From Paragorgia papillata (taxonomy: Eukaryota; Cnidaria; Anthozoa; Scleralcyonacea; Coralliidae), in contig JAWNZC010000283.1 of NCBI GenBank assembly GCA_035771165.1, positions 124,001 to 188,000 of the forward strand: a stretch of 64,000 nt of DNA, read 5' to 3'. This document shows, piece by piece, positions 44,375 to 58,050 of the stretch. The translations under genes were made by a program, and so were the position numbers. The notes beneath the pieces are model-generated. The model made no database searches and was not told the DNA's origin. It saw only the letters and a list, made by a program, of their open reading frames with translations. The number at the start of each line of letters is the position of its first letter. Position 1 is the stretch's first letter.

Positions 44375-45886
44375 GTTGCGATTTGTTGCGATTTGTTGCG
44401 ATTTGTTGCGATTTGTTGCGATTTGTTGTGATTTGTTGCGATTTGTTGCGATTTGTTGCGATTTGTTGCGATTTGATTTGTTGTGATTTGTTGCGAATTT
44501 GTTGCTATTTGTTGTGATTTTGTTGCTAATTTGTTGCTATTTGTTGCGATTTGTTGTGATTTGTTGCGATTTGTTGCGATTTGTTGCGATTTGTTGTGAT
44601 TTGTTGCGATTTGTTGCGATTTGTTGCGATTTGTTGCGATTTGTTGCGATTTGTTGTGATTTGTTGCGATTTGTTGTGATTTGTTGCGATTTGTTGCGAT
44701 TTGTTGCGATTTGTTGTGATTTGTTGCGATTTGTTGCGATTTGTTGCGATTTGTTGCGATTTGCAAATCGCAACAAATTTAAATCGCAACAATCGCAACA
44801 AATCAGATTTGTTGCGATTGTTGCGATTTGTTGTGATTTGTTGCGATTTGTTGCGATTTGTTGGGATTTTGTTTGTATTTGTTGTGATTTTGTTGCGATT
44901 TGTTGCGATTTGTTGTGATTTGTTGCGATTTGTTGCGATTTGTTGCGATTTGTTGTGATTTGTTGCTATTTGTTGCGATTTGTTGCGATTTGTTGCGATT
45001 TGTTGCGATTTGCAAATCGCAACAATCGCAACAAATCAGATTTGTTGCGATTGTTGCGATTTGTTGCGATTTGTTGCGATTTGTTGCGATTTGTTGTGAT
45101 TTGTTGCGATTTGTTGCGACTTGTTGTGATTTGTTGCTATTTGTTGCGATTTGTTGCGACTTGTTGTGATTTGTTGCTATTTGTTGCGATTTGTTGCGAT
45201 TTGTTGTGATTTGTTGCGATTGTTGCGATTTGTTGCGATTTGTTGTTATTTGTTGCGATTTGTTGCGACTTGTTGCGATTTGTTGCTATTTGTTGCGATT
45301 TGTTGCGATTGTTGCGATTTGTTGTGATTTGTTGCGATTGTTGCGATTTGTTGCGACTTGTTGTGATTTGTTGCTATTTGTTGCTATTTGTTGCGATTTG
45401 TTGCGATTTCCAAATCGCAACAAATTTAAATCGCAACAAATCAGATTTGTTGCGATTCTTGCGATTTGTTGTGATTTGTTGCGATTGTTGCGATTTGTTG
45501 TGATTTGTTGCTATTTGTTGTGATTTGTTGCGATTTGTTGCTATTTGTTGTGATTTGTTGCGATTTGTTGTGATTTGTTGCGATTTGTTGCGATTTGTTG
45601 CGATTTGTTGCGATTTGTTGCGATTTGTTGCGATTTGCAAATCGCAACAAATTTAAATCGCAACAATCGCAACAAATCAGATTTGTTGCGATTGTTGCGA
45701 TTTGTTGTGATTTGTTGCGATTGTTGCGATTGTTGCGATTTGTTGCTATTTGTTGCTATTTGTTGCGATTTGTTGTGATTTGTTGTGATTTGTTGCGATT
45801 TTTTGCTATTTGTTGCGATTTGTTGCGACTTGTTGTGATTTGTTGCTATTTGTTGCGATTTGTTGTGATTTGTTGCGATTTGTTGC

Positions 45887-45938
45887 GAAGGCCATCTGGC
45901 GGAATACATTTCATGTAAAAGATGTTTATACCTTCACT

Positions 45939-45969
<31 letters not shown>

Positions 45970-45973
45970 TATT
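45887..45973 (+). mobile_element. Retroposon 3' tail, copy 4
   Basis: Same sequence and junctions as copies 1-3. The downstream flank (GGGATTT, then TATAGCG, then TTTAAATGCAAC) is a private haplotype also visible after copies 5 and 6. Confidence 0.8.
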
Positions 45974-48900
45974 TGTTGCGCTTTGTTGCGCTTTGTTGCG
46001 ATTTGTTGTGATTTGTTGCGATTTGTTGCTATTTGTTGCGATTTGTTGGGATTTGTTGCTATTTGTTGTGATTTATAGCGATTTGTTGCGATTTGCAAAT
46101 CGCAACAAATTTAAATGCAACAATCGCAACAAATCAGATTTGTTGCGATTGTTGCGATTTGTTGTGATTTGTTGCGATTTGTTGCGATTGTTGCGATTTG
46201 TTGTGATTTGTTGCGACTTGTTGTGATTTGTTGCTATTTGTTGCTATTTGTTGCGATTTGTTGCGATTTGTTGCGATTTCCAAATCGCAACAAATTTAAA
46301 TCGCAACAAATCAGATTTGTTGCGATTCTTGCGATTTGTTGTGATTTGTTGCGATTTGTTGCGATTTGTTGTGATTTGTTGCGACTTGTTGTGATTTGTT
46401 GCGATTTGTTGTGATTTGTTGCGATTTGTTGCGATTTGTTGCGATTTGTTGTGATTTGTTGCGATTTGTTGCGACTTGTTGTGATTTGTTGCGATTTGTT
46501 GCGATTTGTTGCGATTTGTTGTGATTTGTTGCGATTTGTTGCGACTTGTTGTGATTTGTTGCTATTTGTTGCTATTTGTTGCGATTTGTTGCGATTTCCA
46601 AATCGCAACAAATTTAAATCGCAACAAATCAGATTTGTTGCGATTCTTGCGATTTGTTGTGATTTGTTGCGATTGTTGCGATTTGTTGTGATTTGTTGCG
46701 ACTTGTTGTGATTTGTTGCGATTTGTTGTGATTTGTTGCGATTTGTTGCGATTTGTTGTGATTTGTTGCGATTTGTTGCGATTTGTTGTGATTTGTTGCT
46801 ATTTGTTGTGATTTGTTGCGATTTGTTGTGATTTGTTGTGATTTGTTGCGATTTGTTGTGATTTGTTGCTATTTGTTGCGATTTGTTGTGATTTGTTGTG
46901 ATTTGTTGCGCTTTGTTGTGATTTGTTGTGATTTGTTGCGATTTGTTGCGCTTTGTTGCGATTTGTTGCGATTTGTTGTGATTTGTTGCGATTTGTTGTG
47001 ATTTGTTGCGATTTGTTGTGATTTGTTGCGATTTGTTGCGATTTGTTGTGATTTGTTGCGATTTGCAAATCGGAACAAATTTAAATCGCAACAAATCGGC
47101 GATTCTTGTGATTTGTTGTGATTTGTTTGCGATTTGTTGTGATTTGTTGCGACTTGTTGTGATTTGTTGCTATTTGTTGCGATTTGTTGTGATTTGTTGC
47201 GATTTGTGTTGCGATTTTGTTGCGATTTGTTGCGATTTGTTGCGATTTGTTGCGATTTGTTGCTGATTTGTTGCGATTTGTTGCTATTTGTTGCGATTTG
47301 TTGTGATTTGTTGCGATTTGTTGCGATTGTTGCGATTTGTTGTGATTTGTTGCGATTTGTTGTGATTTGTTGTGATTTGTTGCGATTTGTTGCGCTTTGT
47401 TGCGATTTGTTGCGATTTGTTGTGATTTGTTGCGATTTGTTGCGATTTGTTGCGATTTGTTGCGATTTGTTGCGATTTGTTGCGATTTTGTGCTATTTGT
47501 TTGCGCTTTGTTGTGATTTGTTGCGATTTGTTGCGATTTGTTGCGTTTTGTTGCGATTGTTGCGATTTGTTGCGATTTGTTGATTTGTTGCGATTTGTTG
47601 CGATTTGTTGCGATTTGTTGCGATTTGCAAATCGCAACAAATTTAAATCGCAATCGCAACAAATCAGATTTGTTGCGATTCTTGCGATTTGTTGTGATTT
47701 GTTGCGATTTGTTGCGATTTGTTGCGATTTGTTGTGATTTGTTGCGGATTGTTGTGATTTGTTGCGATTTGTTGTGATTTGTTGCGATTTGTTGCGATTT
47801 GTTGTGATTTGTTGCGATTTGTTGTGATTTTTCGTTGCAGATTTGTTGCCTAATTGTTGCTAATTTGTTGCGATTTGTTTGTGATTTGTTGCGAATTGTT
47901 GTGATTTTGTTGCGATTGTTCGCGATTTGTATAGTGATTTGTTGCAGATTTGTTGCCGATTTGTATGCGGACTTGTTGCATGTGAGATTTGGTTGCTATT
48001 TGTATGTGTTTTGTTGCGATTTGTTGCGATTTGTTGTGATTTGTTTGCGATTTGTTGCGACTTGTTTGTGATTTGTTGGCTTTTTGTTGCGCATTTGTTG
48101 GCGATATTGTTGTGATTTGTTCGCGATTTGTTGTGATTTAGTTGCGAGGGGGGGGCGGTTTGTTGGCGTGATTGTTGCGATTTGTCTTGACGCCTTGTTA
48201 CGAGAATTTGTTGTGATTTGTTGCTGATTTGTTGCAGATTTGTTGCGGATTTGTTATGTGATTTTTTGTTGTTGATTTGGTTGCGGATTTTGTTGCGATT
48301 TGTTGATGATTTGTTGCGATTTGTTGCGATTTGTTGATGATTTGTTGCGCATTTCAGCAAATCGGGAACAATATATTTTCAAATCGCAACAATCGCAATC
48401 AAATCAGATTTGTTCGCTATCTTGTTGCGATTCTGTTGCGAATTGTTGTGATTTGTTGCTATTTGTGCTATTTGCTTGCGATTTGTTGGCGGATTTGTTG
48501 TGATTTGTTTGCACCCGGATTTGTATGACTAATGCTTTGTTGCGATTTGTTGTGATTGTAATGCGATTTGTTGCGATTTGTTGCTGATTTGTTGCGATTT
48601 GTTTGCGATTTGTTGCTATTTGTTGCGATTTGTTTGTGGACTTTGTTGGCGATTGTGTTGCAGTTTTGTTTGTGATTTGTTTATTTTGCAATTTGTCGCC
48701 GCTTTGTGTGATTTTGTTGTGATTTGTTGCGATTTGTTGCGCTTTGTTGCAGATTTGTTGTGATTTGTTGCGATTATGTTGTTGATTTGTTGTGATTTGT
48801 TGCGACTTTGTTGTGATTTGTTGCGATTTGTTGACGAGTTTGCTTGTGATTTGTTTTGCGATTTGCAAATCTCGGAACAATAACTTTAAAATTCGCAACA

Positions 48901-49197
48901 ATCGACAACAAATCAGATTTTGTTAGCTATTTGTTGCCGATATTTTGTTGCGACCTTGTTGTGATTTTGTGTGACTATTTGTTGCGATTTTGTTGCGAAT
49001 TTGTCTGTGATTAGGTTGCGATTTTGTTGCGATTTGTTGCGTCTTTGTTGCGCTTGTATGTTTGCGATTTGTTGTAGAATTGTTGCGAGTTCGTTGCGAT
49101 TTCGTTGTGATTTGTTGCTTTTTGTTGCGATTTGTTGGTGATTTGTTGCTATATTGTTGTTGCGAATTTGTTTGTGATTTTGTTGCGATTCTGTTGT

Positions 49198-50937
49198 TCA
49201 AACAAATCGCAACCTCATAAGATCACAACAAATCGCAATCAAATCGCAACACGTCGCAACAATCGCAACAAATCTCAAAACAAATCGCATACAATCGCAA
49301 AACAATTCGCAACAAAAATTCTTGTATTGTGTTGCGATTGTTCCCGATATAATAATTTGTTGCGATTTGCAAATCGCCAACAAATCACTCCCAAAAACGC
49401 AACAATCACAACAAATCTCACAAACAAACGCCAACATATTCACCAAACAAATCGCAACAAATCACAACAATCGCTAACTAAATCGCAACAAATCTAATCA
49501 CGTTACGCAACAATCGCAAAACTAAAATCACAATCAAATCTCGCAATCAAATCTGATTTGTGTGCGATTGTTCCGATATTAAAATTTGTTTTGCGATTTG
49601 CAAATCACAAATACAAAAAACCGCAACAACATCAACATACACAACAATTAGTCAAAGAGTCAAATCACACAAATGGCAACAATCGCAACACGTCGCGCGT
49701 GATACAATCGCACAACATACAGTCACAACAAATGTCGCAACAAATCACAACAAATCGCAAAAAAATTGATTTGTTATGCGATTGTTACGATATAAAATTT
49801 GTTGCGATTTGCAAATCACAAACAAATGCAAAATCACAAAAATTCGAACTAAATCACAACAAATAGCAAAAAAATCGCCAACAAATCGCCACAATTCAGA
49901 TTTGTGTTGCGATTGTTCCCGATTTAAATTTTGTTGTTGCATGATTTGCAAATCGCAACAAATCACAACAAATCACAACCAAACGCAACCTATATAGCAC
50001 ACCAAGTCGCAACAATAAGCAGCAAATCGGAACAAATCCACATTCAATCGCAACAAATCGCAAACACAATCGGCAATTTACAAAATTCACAACAATTCAC
50101 CAACAAAATCGCCTGCAATCGGAACAAATCGCCAACAAATCGCAACCAAAACGCAATCAAATCACAACAATCGCAAAAAATCGCATACTAAATAGCTAAC
50201 AGATATCACAACCATAGTCGCATAACAATCAGCAACAATCACAACAAAACGCAACCATATAATCCACAATCAATTCGGCAACAAAATGCAACAAATAGCA
50301 AGAATACAACAAAGTCGCAACTATAGACTAATACAAATTGATTTGTTGCAGATTTAAATTTGTTGCGATTTGCCAAATTCGCATCAAAATTAGCAACAAA
50401 TCAACACAACAAAGTCGCACAGTCGCTAACAAGTCGCAAATAAAAGTCGCATCAAATCGCAATCAAATCGCAACAAATCAACAACAAATCGCATACAATT
50501 CGCAAACAATCACAATTAAAAGCAACCCTCAGATCACAATACAAATCCACAAATACAATATCCGCAAACAAATCACAACAAGTCGCAACACAAATCTAGA
50601 TTTGTTGCGCTATTGTTGCGATTTTAAATTTGTTGCGATTTGCAAATCGGCAACAATTCACACAATCACAAACAAATAGGGAACAAATCATCAACCAAGT
50701 CGAAACAATTCGCCAACAATTCGCAACAATCGCAAACTCAAATCACCATAACAAATCGCAAACAAAATCGAAAACAAATCGCAACAAATCACAACAATCG
50801 CAAGACAATGCAACAAATCGCAACAATCGACCAACAAATCACCAACAAATAAGACGCATCAAATCACAACACCATAATAACAACACGCATCAAATCGCAA
50901 CAAATTCGCAACAAATCACAACAAATCAGCACAAATC
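49198..50937 (-). repeat. Satellite CAA block 7 (noisy)
   Basis: Begins GTTGTTCAAACAAATCGC and contains CACGTCGC and CGATATAATAATTTG-like modules, so it belongs with blocks 1-3 and 6. It is heavily interrupted by one-base insertions. Confidence 0.8.
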
Positions 50938-53900
50938 AAAGATTGGATTGTTGAACAGATTTAAATTTGTTGCGATTTGTTGCGATTTGTTGCGATTTGT
51001 TGAGATTTGTTGTGACTTGTTGTGACTGTTGCGATTGTTGCGACATTGTTGTGATTTGTTGCGAATTTGTTGTGATTTGTTGTGATTTTGTTGTGATCTT
51101 GATGCGTTTTGATTGACGTTTTGTTGCGTTTTGTTGTGATTTGTTGCGATTGTTGCGACTTGTTGGTGATTTTGTTTGCGATTTGTTGCGCGCTTGTTGC
51201 AGATTTGTTGCACGATTTTGCCAAAGACGCAAACATGCAAATCGCCCAAACATGCAAATCGCAAAAATTTTAAATCGCAACCATCGCAAACCAAATGTAG
51301 ATTTAGACTGCGATTGTTGTTGATTTGTTGTGATTTGTTTGCTGATTTGTTGCTATTTGTTGCTCTAGATATTGTTTGTGATTTGTTGCGATTTGTTGCG
51401 ATTTGTTCTGTGATTTGATTGGCGATTTGCAAATCGGAACAATATACATATTTTAAATCGGAAACAATCAATCGCAACAAATCAGATTAGATGGCTATTT
51501 GTTGCGATTTGTTGCGGAATGTTGCGATTTGTTGCTATTTGTTGCGATTTGTTGCTATTTGTTTGCGGATCGTTGCGATTTGTTGTGATTTGTTCGCGAT
51601 TTGTTGCGATTTGTTGCGCTGTGTTGCGCTTTGTTGCGATTTGTTGTGTTTTGTTGCGTGCATTTGTTGCATATTTGTTGCAGATTTGTTGTAGATTTGT
51701 TGCTATTTGTTGCAGTCGATTTGTTGCGATTTGTTGCGCTTTGTTGTGATTTGAGTTAGTTGTGATTTGTTGCGATTTGTTGCGCTTTGTCTGCGCTTTG
51801 TGTGCGGACTTTGTTGCGATTTGTTGCGGATTCTTGTTGTGATATTTGTTGCGATTTTGTTGACGATTGGTTGCGATTTGTTGCGATATTTGTTGCGATT
51901 TGTTGTATATTTGTTTGCGATTTGTTGCGACTGTTGTTGTGATTTGTTGGATATTTTGTTGCGATTGTTGCGATGTTGTTGTGATTTGTTGCAGATCTTG
52001 TCTCGTGATTTGTTGCTATTTGTTTGATATTTGTTTTTGCGATTTGTTGAGAATTTGTTTGTCAGATTTCACATAATCGCATCAAATTTAAATCGCAACA
52101 AATCAGATTTGTTGCGATTTCTTGCGGATTTGTTTCGTGATTTTGTTGCGATTTGTTGCGATTTGTTGTGATTTGTTCGCCGACTTGGTTGTGATTTGTT
52201 GCGTCTTCTGGTTGTGATTTGTTGGCGATTTGTTGACGATTTGTTGCGGACTTTGTTGTGATTTGTTAATAATCGCAATTTGTTGTGATTTTGTTGCGAT
52301 TTGTTGCCGATTTTTGTTGTGATTTGTTGCGGATTTGTTCGCGATTTGTTGCGATTTTGTTGTGATTTGTTGCACGACTTGTTGCGATTTGTTGACGATT
52401 TGTTTGTGATTGTTGCGAATTTGTTGCCGCATTTGTTGGACGATTTTGTTGTGATTTTTGTTGCGATTTGTTGTGATTTGTTGCGAATTGTTGCTGATTT
52501 GTTGCGACTTTGTTGTGATTTGTATTTGTTGCGATTTGTTTGCACGATTTGTTGCGTTTGTTGCTCGCTTTGTTGCGATTTGTTGTGATTTGATTGCGAT
52601 TTTGTTGCTATATTGTGGCGATTTGTTGTGAAAAAAATTTTTGTTCGCTACTTTGTTGCAGATTTGTTGTGATTTGTTGCGATTTGGTTGCGCCTTTTGT
52701 TGTGATTTGTTGTGATTTGTTGCGATGTTGTTGCGCTTTGTTGCGATGTGTTGTGATTTGTTGCGATTTGTTGTGATTTGTTGCAGATTTTGGTTGCGAT
52801 TTGTGCTTGCGATTTTGTCTATGTTAGATTTGTTGCGATTTGTTGCGATTTGTGTGTGATTTTGTTGCGTATTTGCAAATCGGAACAAATTTAAATCGCA
52901 AACAATCGCAACAAATCAAGATTTGTTGCTATTTGTTGCGATTTGTTGCGACTTGTTGTGATATCTGTTGCTTATTTGTTGCGTTAATTGTTGCGATTTG
53001 TAATGTGTATTTGTTGCGATTTGTTGCTCGCTTTGTTGCGCTTTGGTTGCGATTTGTTGTGATTTGTTGCCGATTTTGTTGCATTTTTGTTGCGACTTTG
53101 TTGTTGATTATGTTGCTGATTTGTTGCGATTTTGTTGTTGATTTGTTGACCGACTTTGTTGCAGCTTTGTGGTGTGATTTTGTTGTGACTTTGTTTTTTT
53201 GCGTTTTGTTGCGATTTGTTGACGCATTTTGGTTGCGATTTGTTGTGATTTGTTGCGATTTGTTGTTTGTGATTTGTTGCGATTTGTTGCGATTTTGTTT
53301 GTGATTTGTTGCGATTTGTTTGCGATTTGTTGTGATTTGTTGCAGATTTGTTGCGATTTGTTCTGTGATCTTGTTGCAGATTTGCATAATCGGAACAAAT
53401 TTAAATCAGCAAACAATCGCAACAAATCCAAGTTTTGTTGCTATTTGTTGGCGATTTGTTGGCCGACCTTCGTTGTGTATTTGTTGCTATTTGTTGCGAT
53501 TTGTTGCGATTTGTTGTTGATTTGTTGCGATTTGTCTGCGGCTCTTGTTGCGATTTGTTGTGATTCTGTTGCGATTTGTTGCGGATTTGTTGTGATTTGT
53601 TGGCCTATATTGTTGCTATTTGTTGCGATTTTGTTGTTGATTTGTTGCGATTTGTTGCGATTTGGTTTGCGGATTTGCAACAATCGCAAAACAATCGCAA
53701 CAATCGCAACAAATCAAGATTTGTTGCGATTCGTTGCGATTTGTTGCGTTGTGTACGATTGTTGCTCGATTTTGTTGCCAGATTTGTTGTGACTTTGTTG
53801 CGATTTGTTGCGACTTGTTGTGATTTGTTCGCTATTTGTTTTGCGATGTTTGTTGCGATTGTTGTGCATTTTGATATTTTGTTGCGATTTGTTGCGATTA

Positions 53901-54682
53901 TGTTGGCGATTCTTGTTGTGATTTGTTGCGTATTGTTGCGATTTGTTGCGATTTGTTGTTATTTGGTTGCCGATTTGTTGCGACCTTGTTGACGATTTTG
54001 TTGCCTATTTGTTGCGATTTGTTGCGGATTTGGGTTGCGATTTGTTGTTGATTTGATTGCGATTGTTGCGATTTGTTGCGATTGCGATTGTTGTGATTCT
54101 GTTGCTATTTGTTGCTATTTGTTGCGAATTGTTGCGATTTCCAATTCCGCAAACAAATTTAGAATCGCAACAATTCAGGATTCTGTTGCGATTCTTGCGA
54201 TTTGTTGTGATTTGTTGCGATTGTTGCTCGATTTGTTGTGATTTGTTGCTATTTGTTGTGATTTGTTGTGATTTGTTGCGATTTGTTGCTATTTGTTTGC
54301 TGATTTGTATGACGATTTGTTGATTGTGATTTGTTGCGATGTGGTTGCTTTTTGTTGCCGATTAATGTTTGTTGCGATTTGTTGCGTATTTGTTGCGAAT
54401 TTGCAAAATCCGCTACAAATTTAAATCGCATACAATCGCACATACAAAATCAGATTTGTTGCGATTGTTTGCGAATTTGTTGTGGATTTGTTCTGCGATT
54501 TGTTGCGATTGTTGCGATTTGTTGCTATTTGTTGCCTATTTGTTGCAGTTTTTGTTGTGCAATGTTGTTGTGATTTCGTTGCGATTTTTTGCTATTTCGT
54601 TGGATTTGTTGCGGACTTGTTCTGTGATTTTGTTGCTATTTGTTTGCGATTTGTTGATGATTTGTTGCGAGAATTTTGTTGC

Positions 54683-54772
54683 GAAGGCCATCTGGCGGGA
54701 ATACATTTCATGTAAAAGATGTTTATACCTTCACTAAATAAAAGGACTATTATTATTATTATTATTATTATT
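54683..54772 (+). mobile_element. Retroposon 3' tail, copy 5
   Basis: GAAGGCCATCTGGCGG, an extra G, then the same body with AATAAAAGGACT in place of AATAAAGACT. The differences are insertions only. Confidence 0.75.
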
Positions 54773-57700
54773 TGTTGCGCTTTGTTGCGCTTTGTTGCGA
54801 TTTGTTTGTGATTTGTTGCGATTTGTTGCTATTTGTTGGCTCGATTTGTTGGGGGATTTGTTGCTATTTGTTTGGTGATTCTATAGCGATTTGTTTGCGA
54901 TTTGCCAAATAATTCGCAAACAAAATTTAAATGCAACAATCGCAATCAAATCAGATTTGTTGCGATTGCTTGCGGATTTGTTGTGATTTGTTGCGATTGT
55001 TGCGATTTGGTTTGCGATTGTTGTTGACTGATTTGTTGCTTCGATTTGTTGCTGACTTGTTGTGATTTGTTGCTTATTTGTTGCCGATTTGTTGCGACTT
55101 GTTGGTGATTTGTTGCGATTTTGTTTGCGATTTTGTTGCGATTTGTTGTGAATTTAGTTGCGATTTGTTGCGATCTTGGTTGTGATTTGTCTGCGGTTTT
55201 GTTTGCGATTTGTTGTGATTTGTCTGCGATTTGTTAGCGACTTGTTATGATTTGTTTGCTATTTGTTGCCTATTTGTTGCGAATTTTGTTGCGATTTCCA
55301 AATACGCCAACAAATTTAAATCGCAACAAATCAGATTTGTTGCTGATTACTATGCGTATTTGTTGTGATTTTGTGTGCTGATTGTTGCGATTTGTTGTGA
55401 TTTGTTGCGCTCTTGTTGTGATTTTGTTGCCGATTTGTTTGCGATTGTTTCAGATTTGTTGTGATATTTGTTGCGACTTGTTGTGATTTAGTAGCTTTTT
55501 TGTTGGCTATTTGTGCGAAATTTGTTGCGATTTGTTGCGATTGTCCCATATAATCGCAAACAATTTTAAATTCAGCAACAAATCAGATTTGTTTGCTCGA
55601 TTCTTGGCGTATTTTGTTGTGATTTGTTGCAGATTTGTTGCAGAATTTAGTTGTGATTTGTTGCGACTTGTTGTGATTTGTTGCGACTTTGTTGTGATTT
55701 TGTTGCGATTTGTTGCGATTTGTTTGCGATTTGTTGTGATTTGTTGCTATTTGTCCTTGATGTGATTTGTTGCGATTTGTTGCTATTTGTTGTGGGCAGA
55801 TTTGTTGTGATTTGTTGCGATTTTCATTTGTTGCGATTCTGTTGCGCTTTGGTTGCGCCTTTGGTTGCGATTTGTTTGTGAATTTTGTTGCGATTTGTGT
55901 TGTGACTATTTGTTGCGATTTGTTGTGATTTGTTGCTATTTGTTGCGATTTTGTTGTGATTTTGTGTGCGACTTTGTTGCGCTTTGTTGTGATTTGTTCT
56001 GTGATTTGGTTGCGATTTTTGTTGCGCTTTGTTGCGATTTGTTGTGATTTGTTGCAAAGATTTGTTGTGATTTGTTGCCCGATTTGTTGCGATTTTGTTG
56101 CGATTTGTTGTGATTTGTTGCGACTTCTTGTTGCGGATTTGTTGTTGATTTTGTTGCGATTTATGTCATATCGGAAACAAATTTAAATCGCAACAATCGC
56201 AACAAATCAGATTTGTTGCTTATTCTGTTGCGAATTATGTTTGCGACTTGCTTGTGATTTGTTGCCTATTTGTTGCGATTTGTTGCGATTTGTTGTGATT
56301 TGTTGCCGGATTTGTTGCGCTTTTGTTGCGCTTTGCTTGCGGATTTGTTGTGATCTTGTTGCGATTTGTTGCTATTTGTTGTCGATGTTGGTTGTTGATT
56401 TGTTGCTATTCTGGTTTTTGGGGCGGGATTTGTTGTGATTTGTTGCGATTTGTTGCGCATTTGTTGTGGATTTTGTTGTGATTTGCTTGACGATTTGTTG
56501 CGCTTTGTTTTGCGATTTGTTTTTGTGATTTGTTGCGATTTGTTGTTGCGATTATTGTTGCGATTTGTTGCGATTTGTTCTTGTGAAATTTGCTTGCGAT
56601 TTGTTGCGTGGGTGATGGTTTTGTTGTGATTTGTTGCGATTTGTTGCGATTTGTTGTGATTTTGTTTTGCGATTTGCAAATTTTCGGAAAACAAATTTAA
56701 ATGCCGCCTAAACAATCCGCTAACAAATCAGATTTGTTGCTTATTTGTTGCGATTTTGTTGCGACTTGTTGTGATTTGTTGCATATTTGTTGTCGATTTG
56801 TTGCGATTTGTCTGTGATTTGTTGGCGATTTGATGCCGGCCTTTGTTGCGATTTTGTTGTGATTTGTTCGCGATTTGTTGCCGATTTGTTGTGATTTGTT
56901 GCTTTATTTGTTAAGCTATTTGTTTGCGATTTGTTGTGATTATGTTGCGATTTGTTGACGATTTGTTGCCGATTTGCAAATCGCAAACAATCGCAACAAA
57001 TCAGATTTGTTGTATGCGATTGTTGCGATTTGTTGCGATTGTTTGACGATTTGTTGCCGATTTGTTTTGGTGATTTGTTGACGATTTGTTGCGACTTGTT
57101 GTGATTTGTTGCGATTTTGGTTGCGAATTTATGTTATAGCGAACTTGTTGTGATATGTTCGCTATTTGTTGCGAATTTGTTAGCGATTGTGTTCGTTGAT
57201 TTGTTGCTCGATTGTTGCGATTTGTTGCGAGATTTGTTGTTATTTGTTGCGATTTGTTGCGGACTTGTTGCACGATTTGTTGCCTATTTGTTGCCGATTT
57301 GTTGTGTGCGATGTGTTGCGATATTTGTTGTGATTTGTTGCGTTTGTTGCGATTTGTTGCGACTTGTTGTGATTTGTTGCTATTTGTCTGCTATTTGTTG
57401 CGATTTGTTGCGTATTTCCAAAATCGCAAACAAATTTGTTGAAATCCGCTTACAAATCAGGATTTGTTGCCGATTCTTGCGATTTGTTGTCTTAGGTGAT
57501 TTGCTTGCGATTTGTTGCGATTTGTTTGTGATTTGTTGCTTATTTGTTGTGATTTGTTTGCTCGATTTGTTGCTATTTGTTGTGAATTTGTTGCGATTTG
57601 TTGTGATTTCGTTGCGTTTTGTTGCTATTTGTTGCGTTTTGTTGCGATTCTGTATGCGATTTGGTTGCGATTTGCCATAATCGCAAAACAAATTTATATC

Positions 57701-57953
57701 GCAACAATCCGCACTACAAATCCAGATTTGTTGCGATTGTTGCACGATTTGTTGTGATTTGTTGCGATTGTTGCGATTGTTTTGCGATTTGTTGCTATTT
57801 GTTGCTATTTGTTGCGATTTGTTGTGCATTTGTTTGTGATTTGGTTAGCGATCTTTTTTTTGCTATTTGTTGCGATTTTGTTGCGACTTGTTGTGATTTG
57901 TTGGCTATTTGTCTGCGATTTGTTGTGAATTCTTGTTGCGCTCGATTTGTTGC

Positions 57954-58050
57954 GGAAGGCCATTGGCGGAATTACAATTTTCATGTAAAAGATGTTTTAT
58001 TACCTTCACTTTATAATAAAGACTATTATTATTATTATTAATTCATTATT
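57954..58050 (+). mobile_element. Retroposon 3' tail, copy 6 (degraded)
   Basis: GGAAGGCCATTGGCGGAATT, then ATGTAAAAGATG and CCTTCACTTTATAATAAAGA. Several insertions; (ATT)n is interrupted. Confidence 0.7.

Larger units (their letters stand above)
42337..49197 (+). repeat. Long TTG-oriented tract B
   Basis: Modules with GCAAATCGGAAC (43,610; 47,065), GCAAATCGCAAC (44,308; 44,760; 45,637; 47,626) and TTTCCAAATC (45,407; 46,278; 46,598). Carries tail copy 4. Insertion noise rises sharply after about 47,830. Confidence 0.9.

Noticed and set aside
25354..50937. CRISPR-like alternation of repeats and spacers
   Set aside because: There are no unique spacers and no fixed direct repeat of 24-37 bp, and the setting is animal; the pattern is decamers with palindromic modules.
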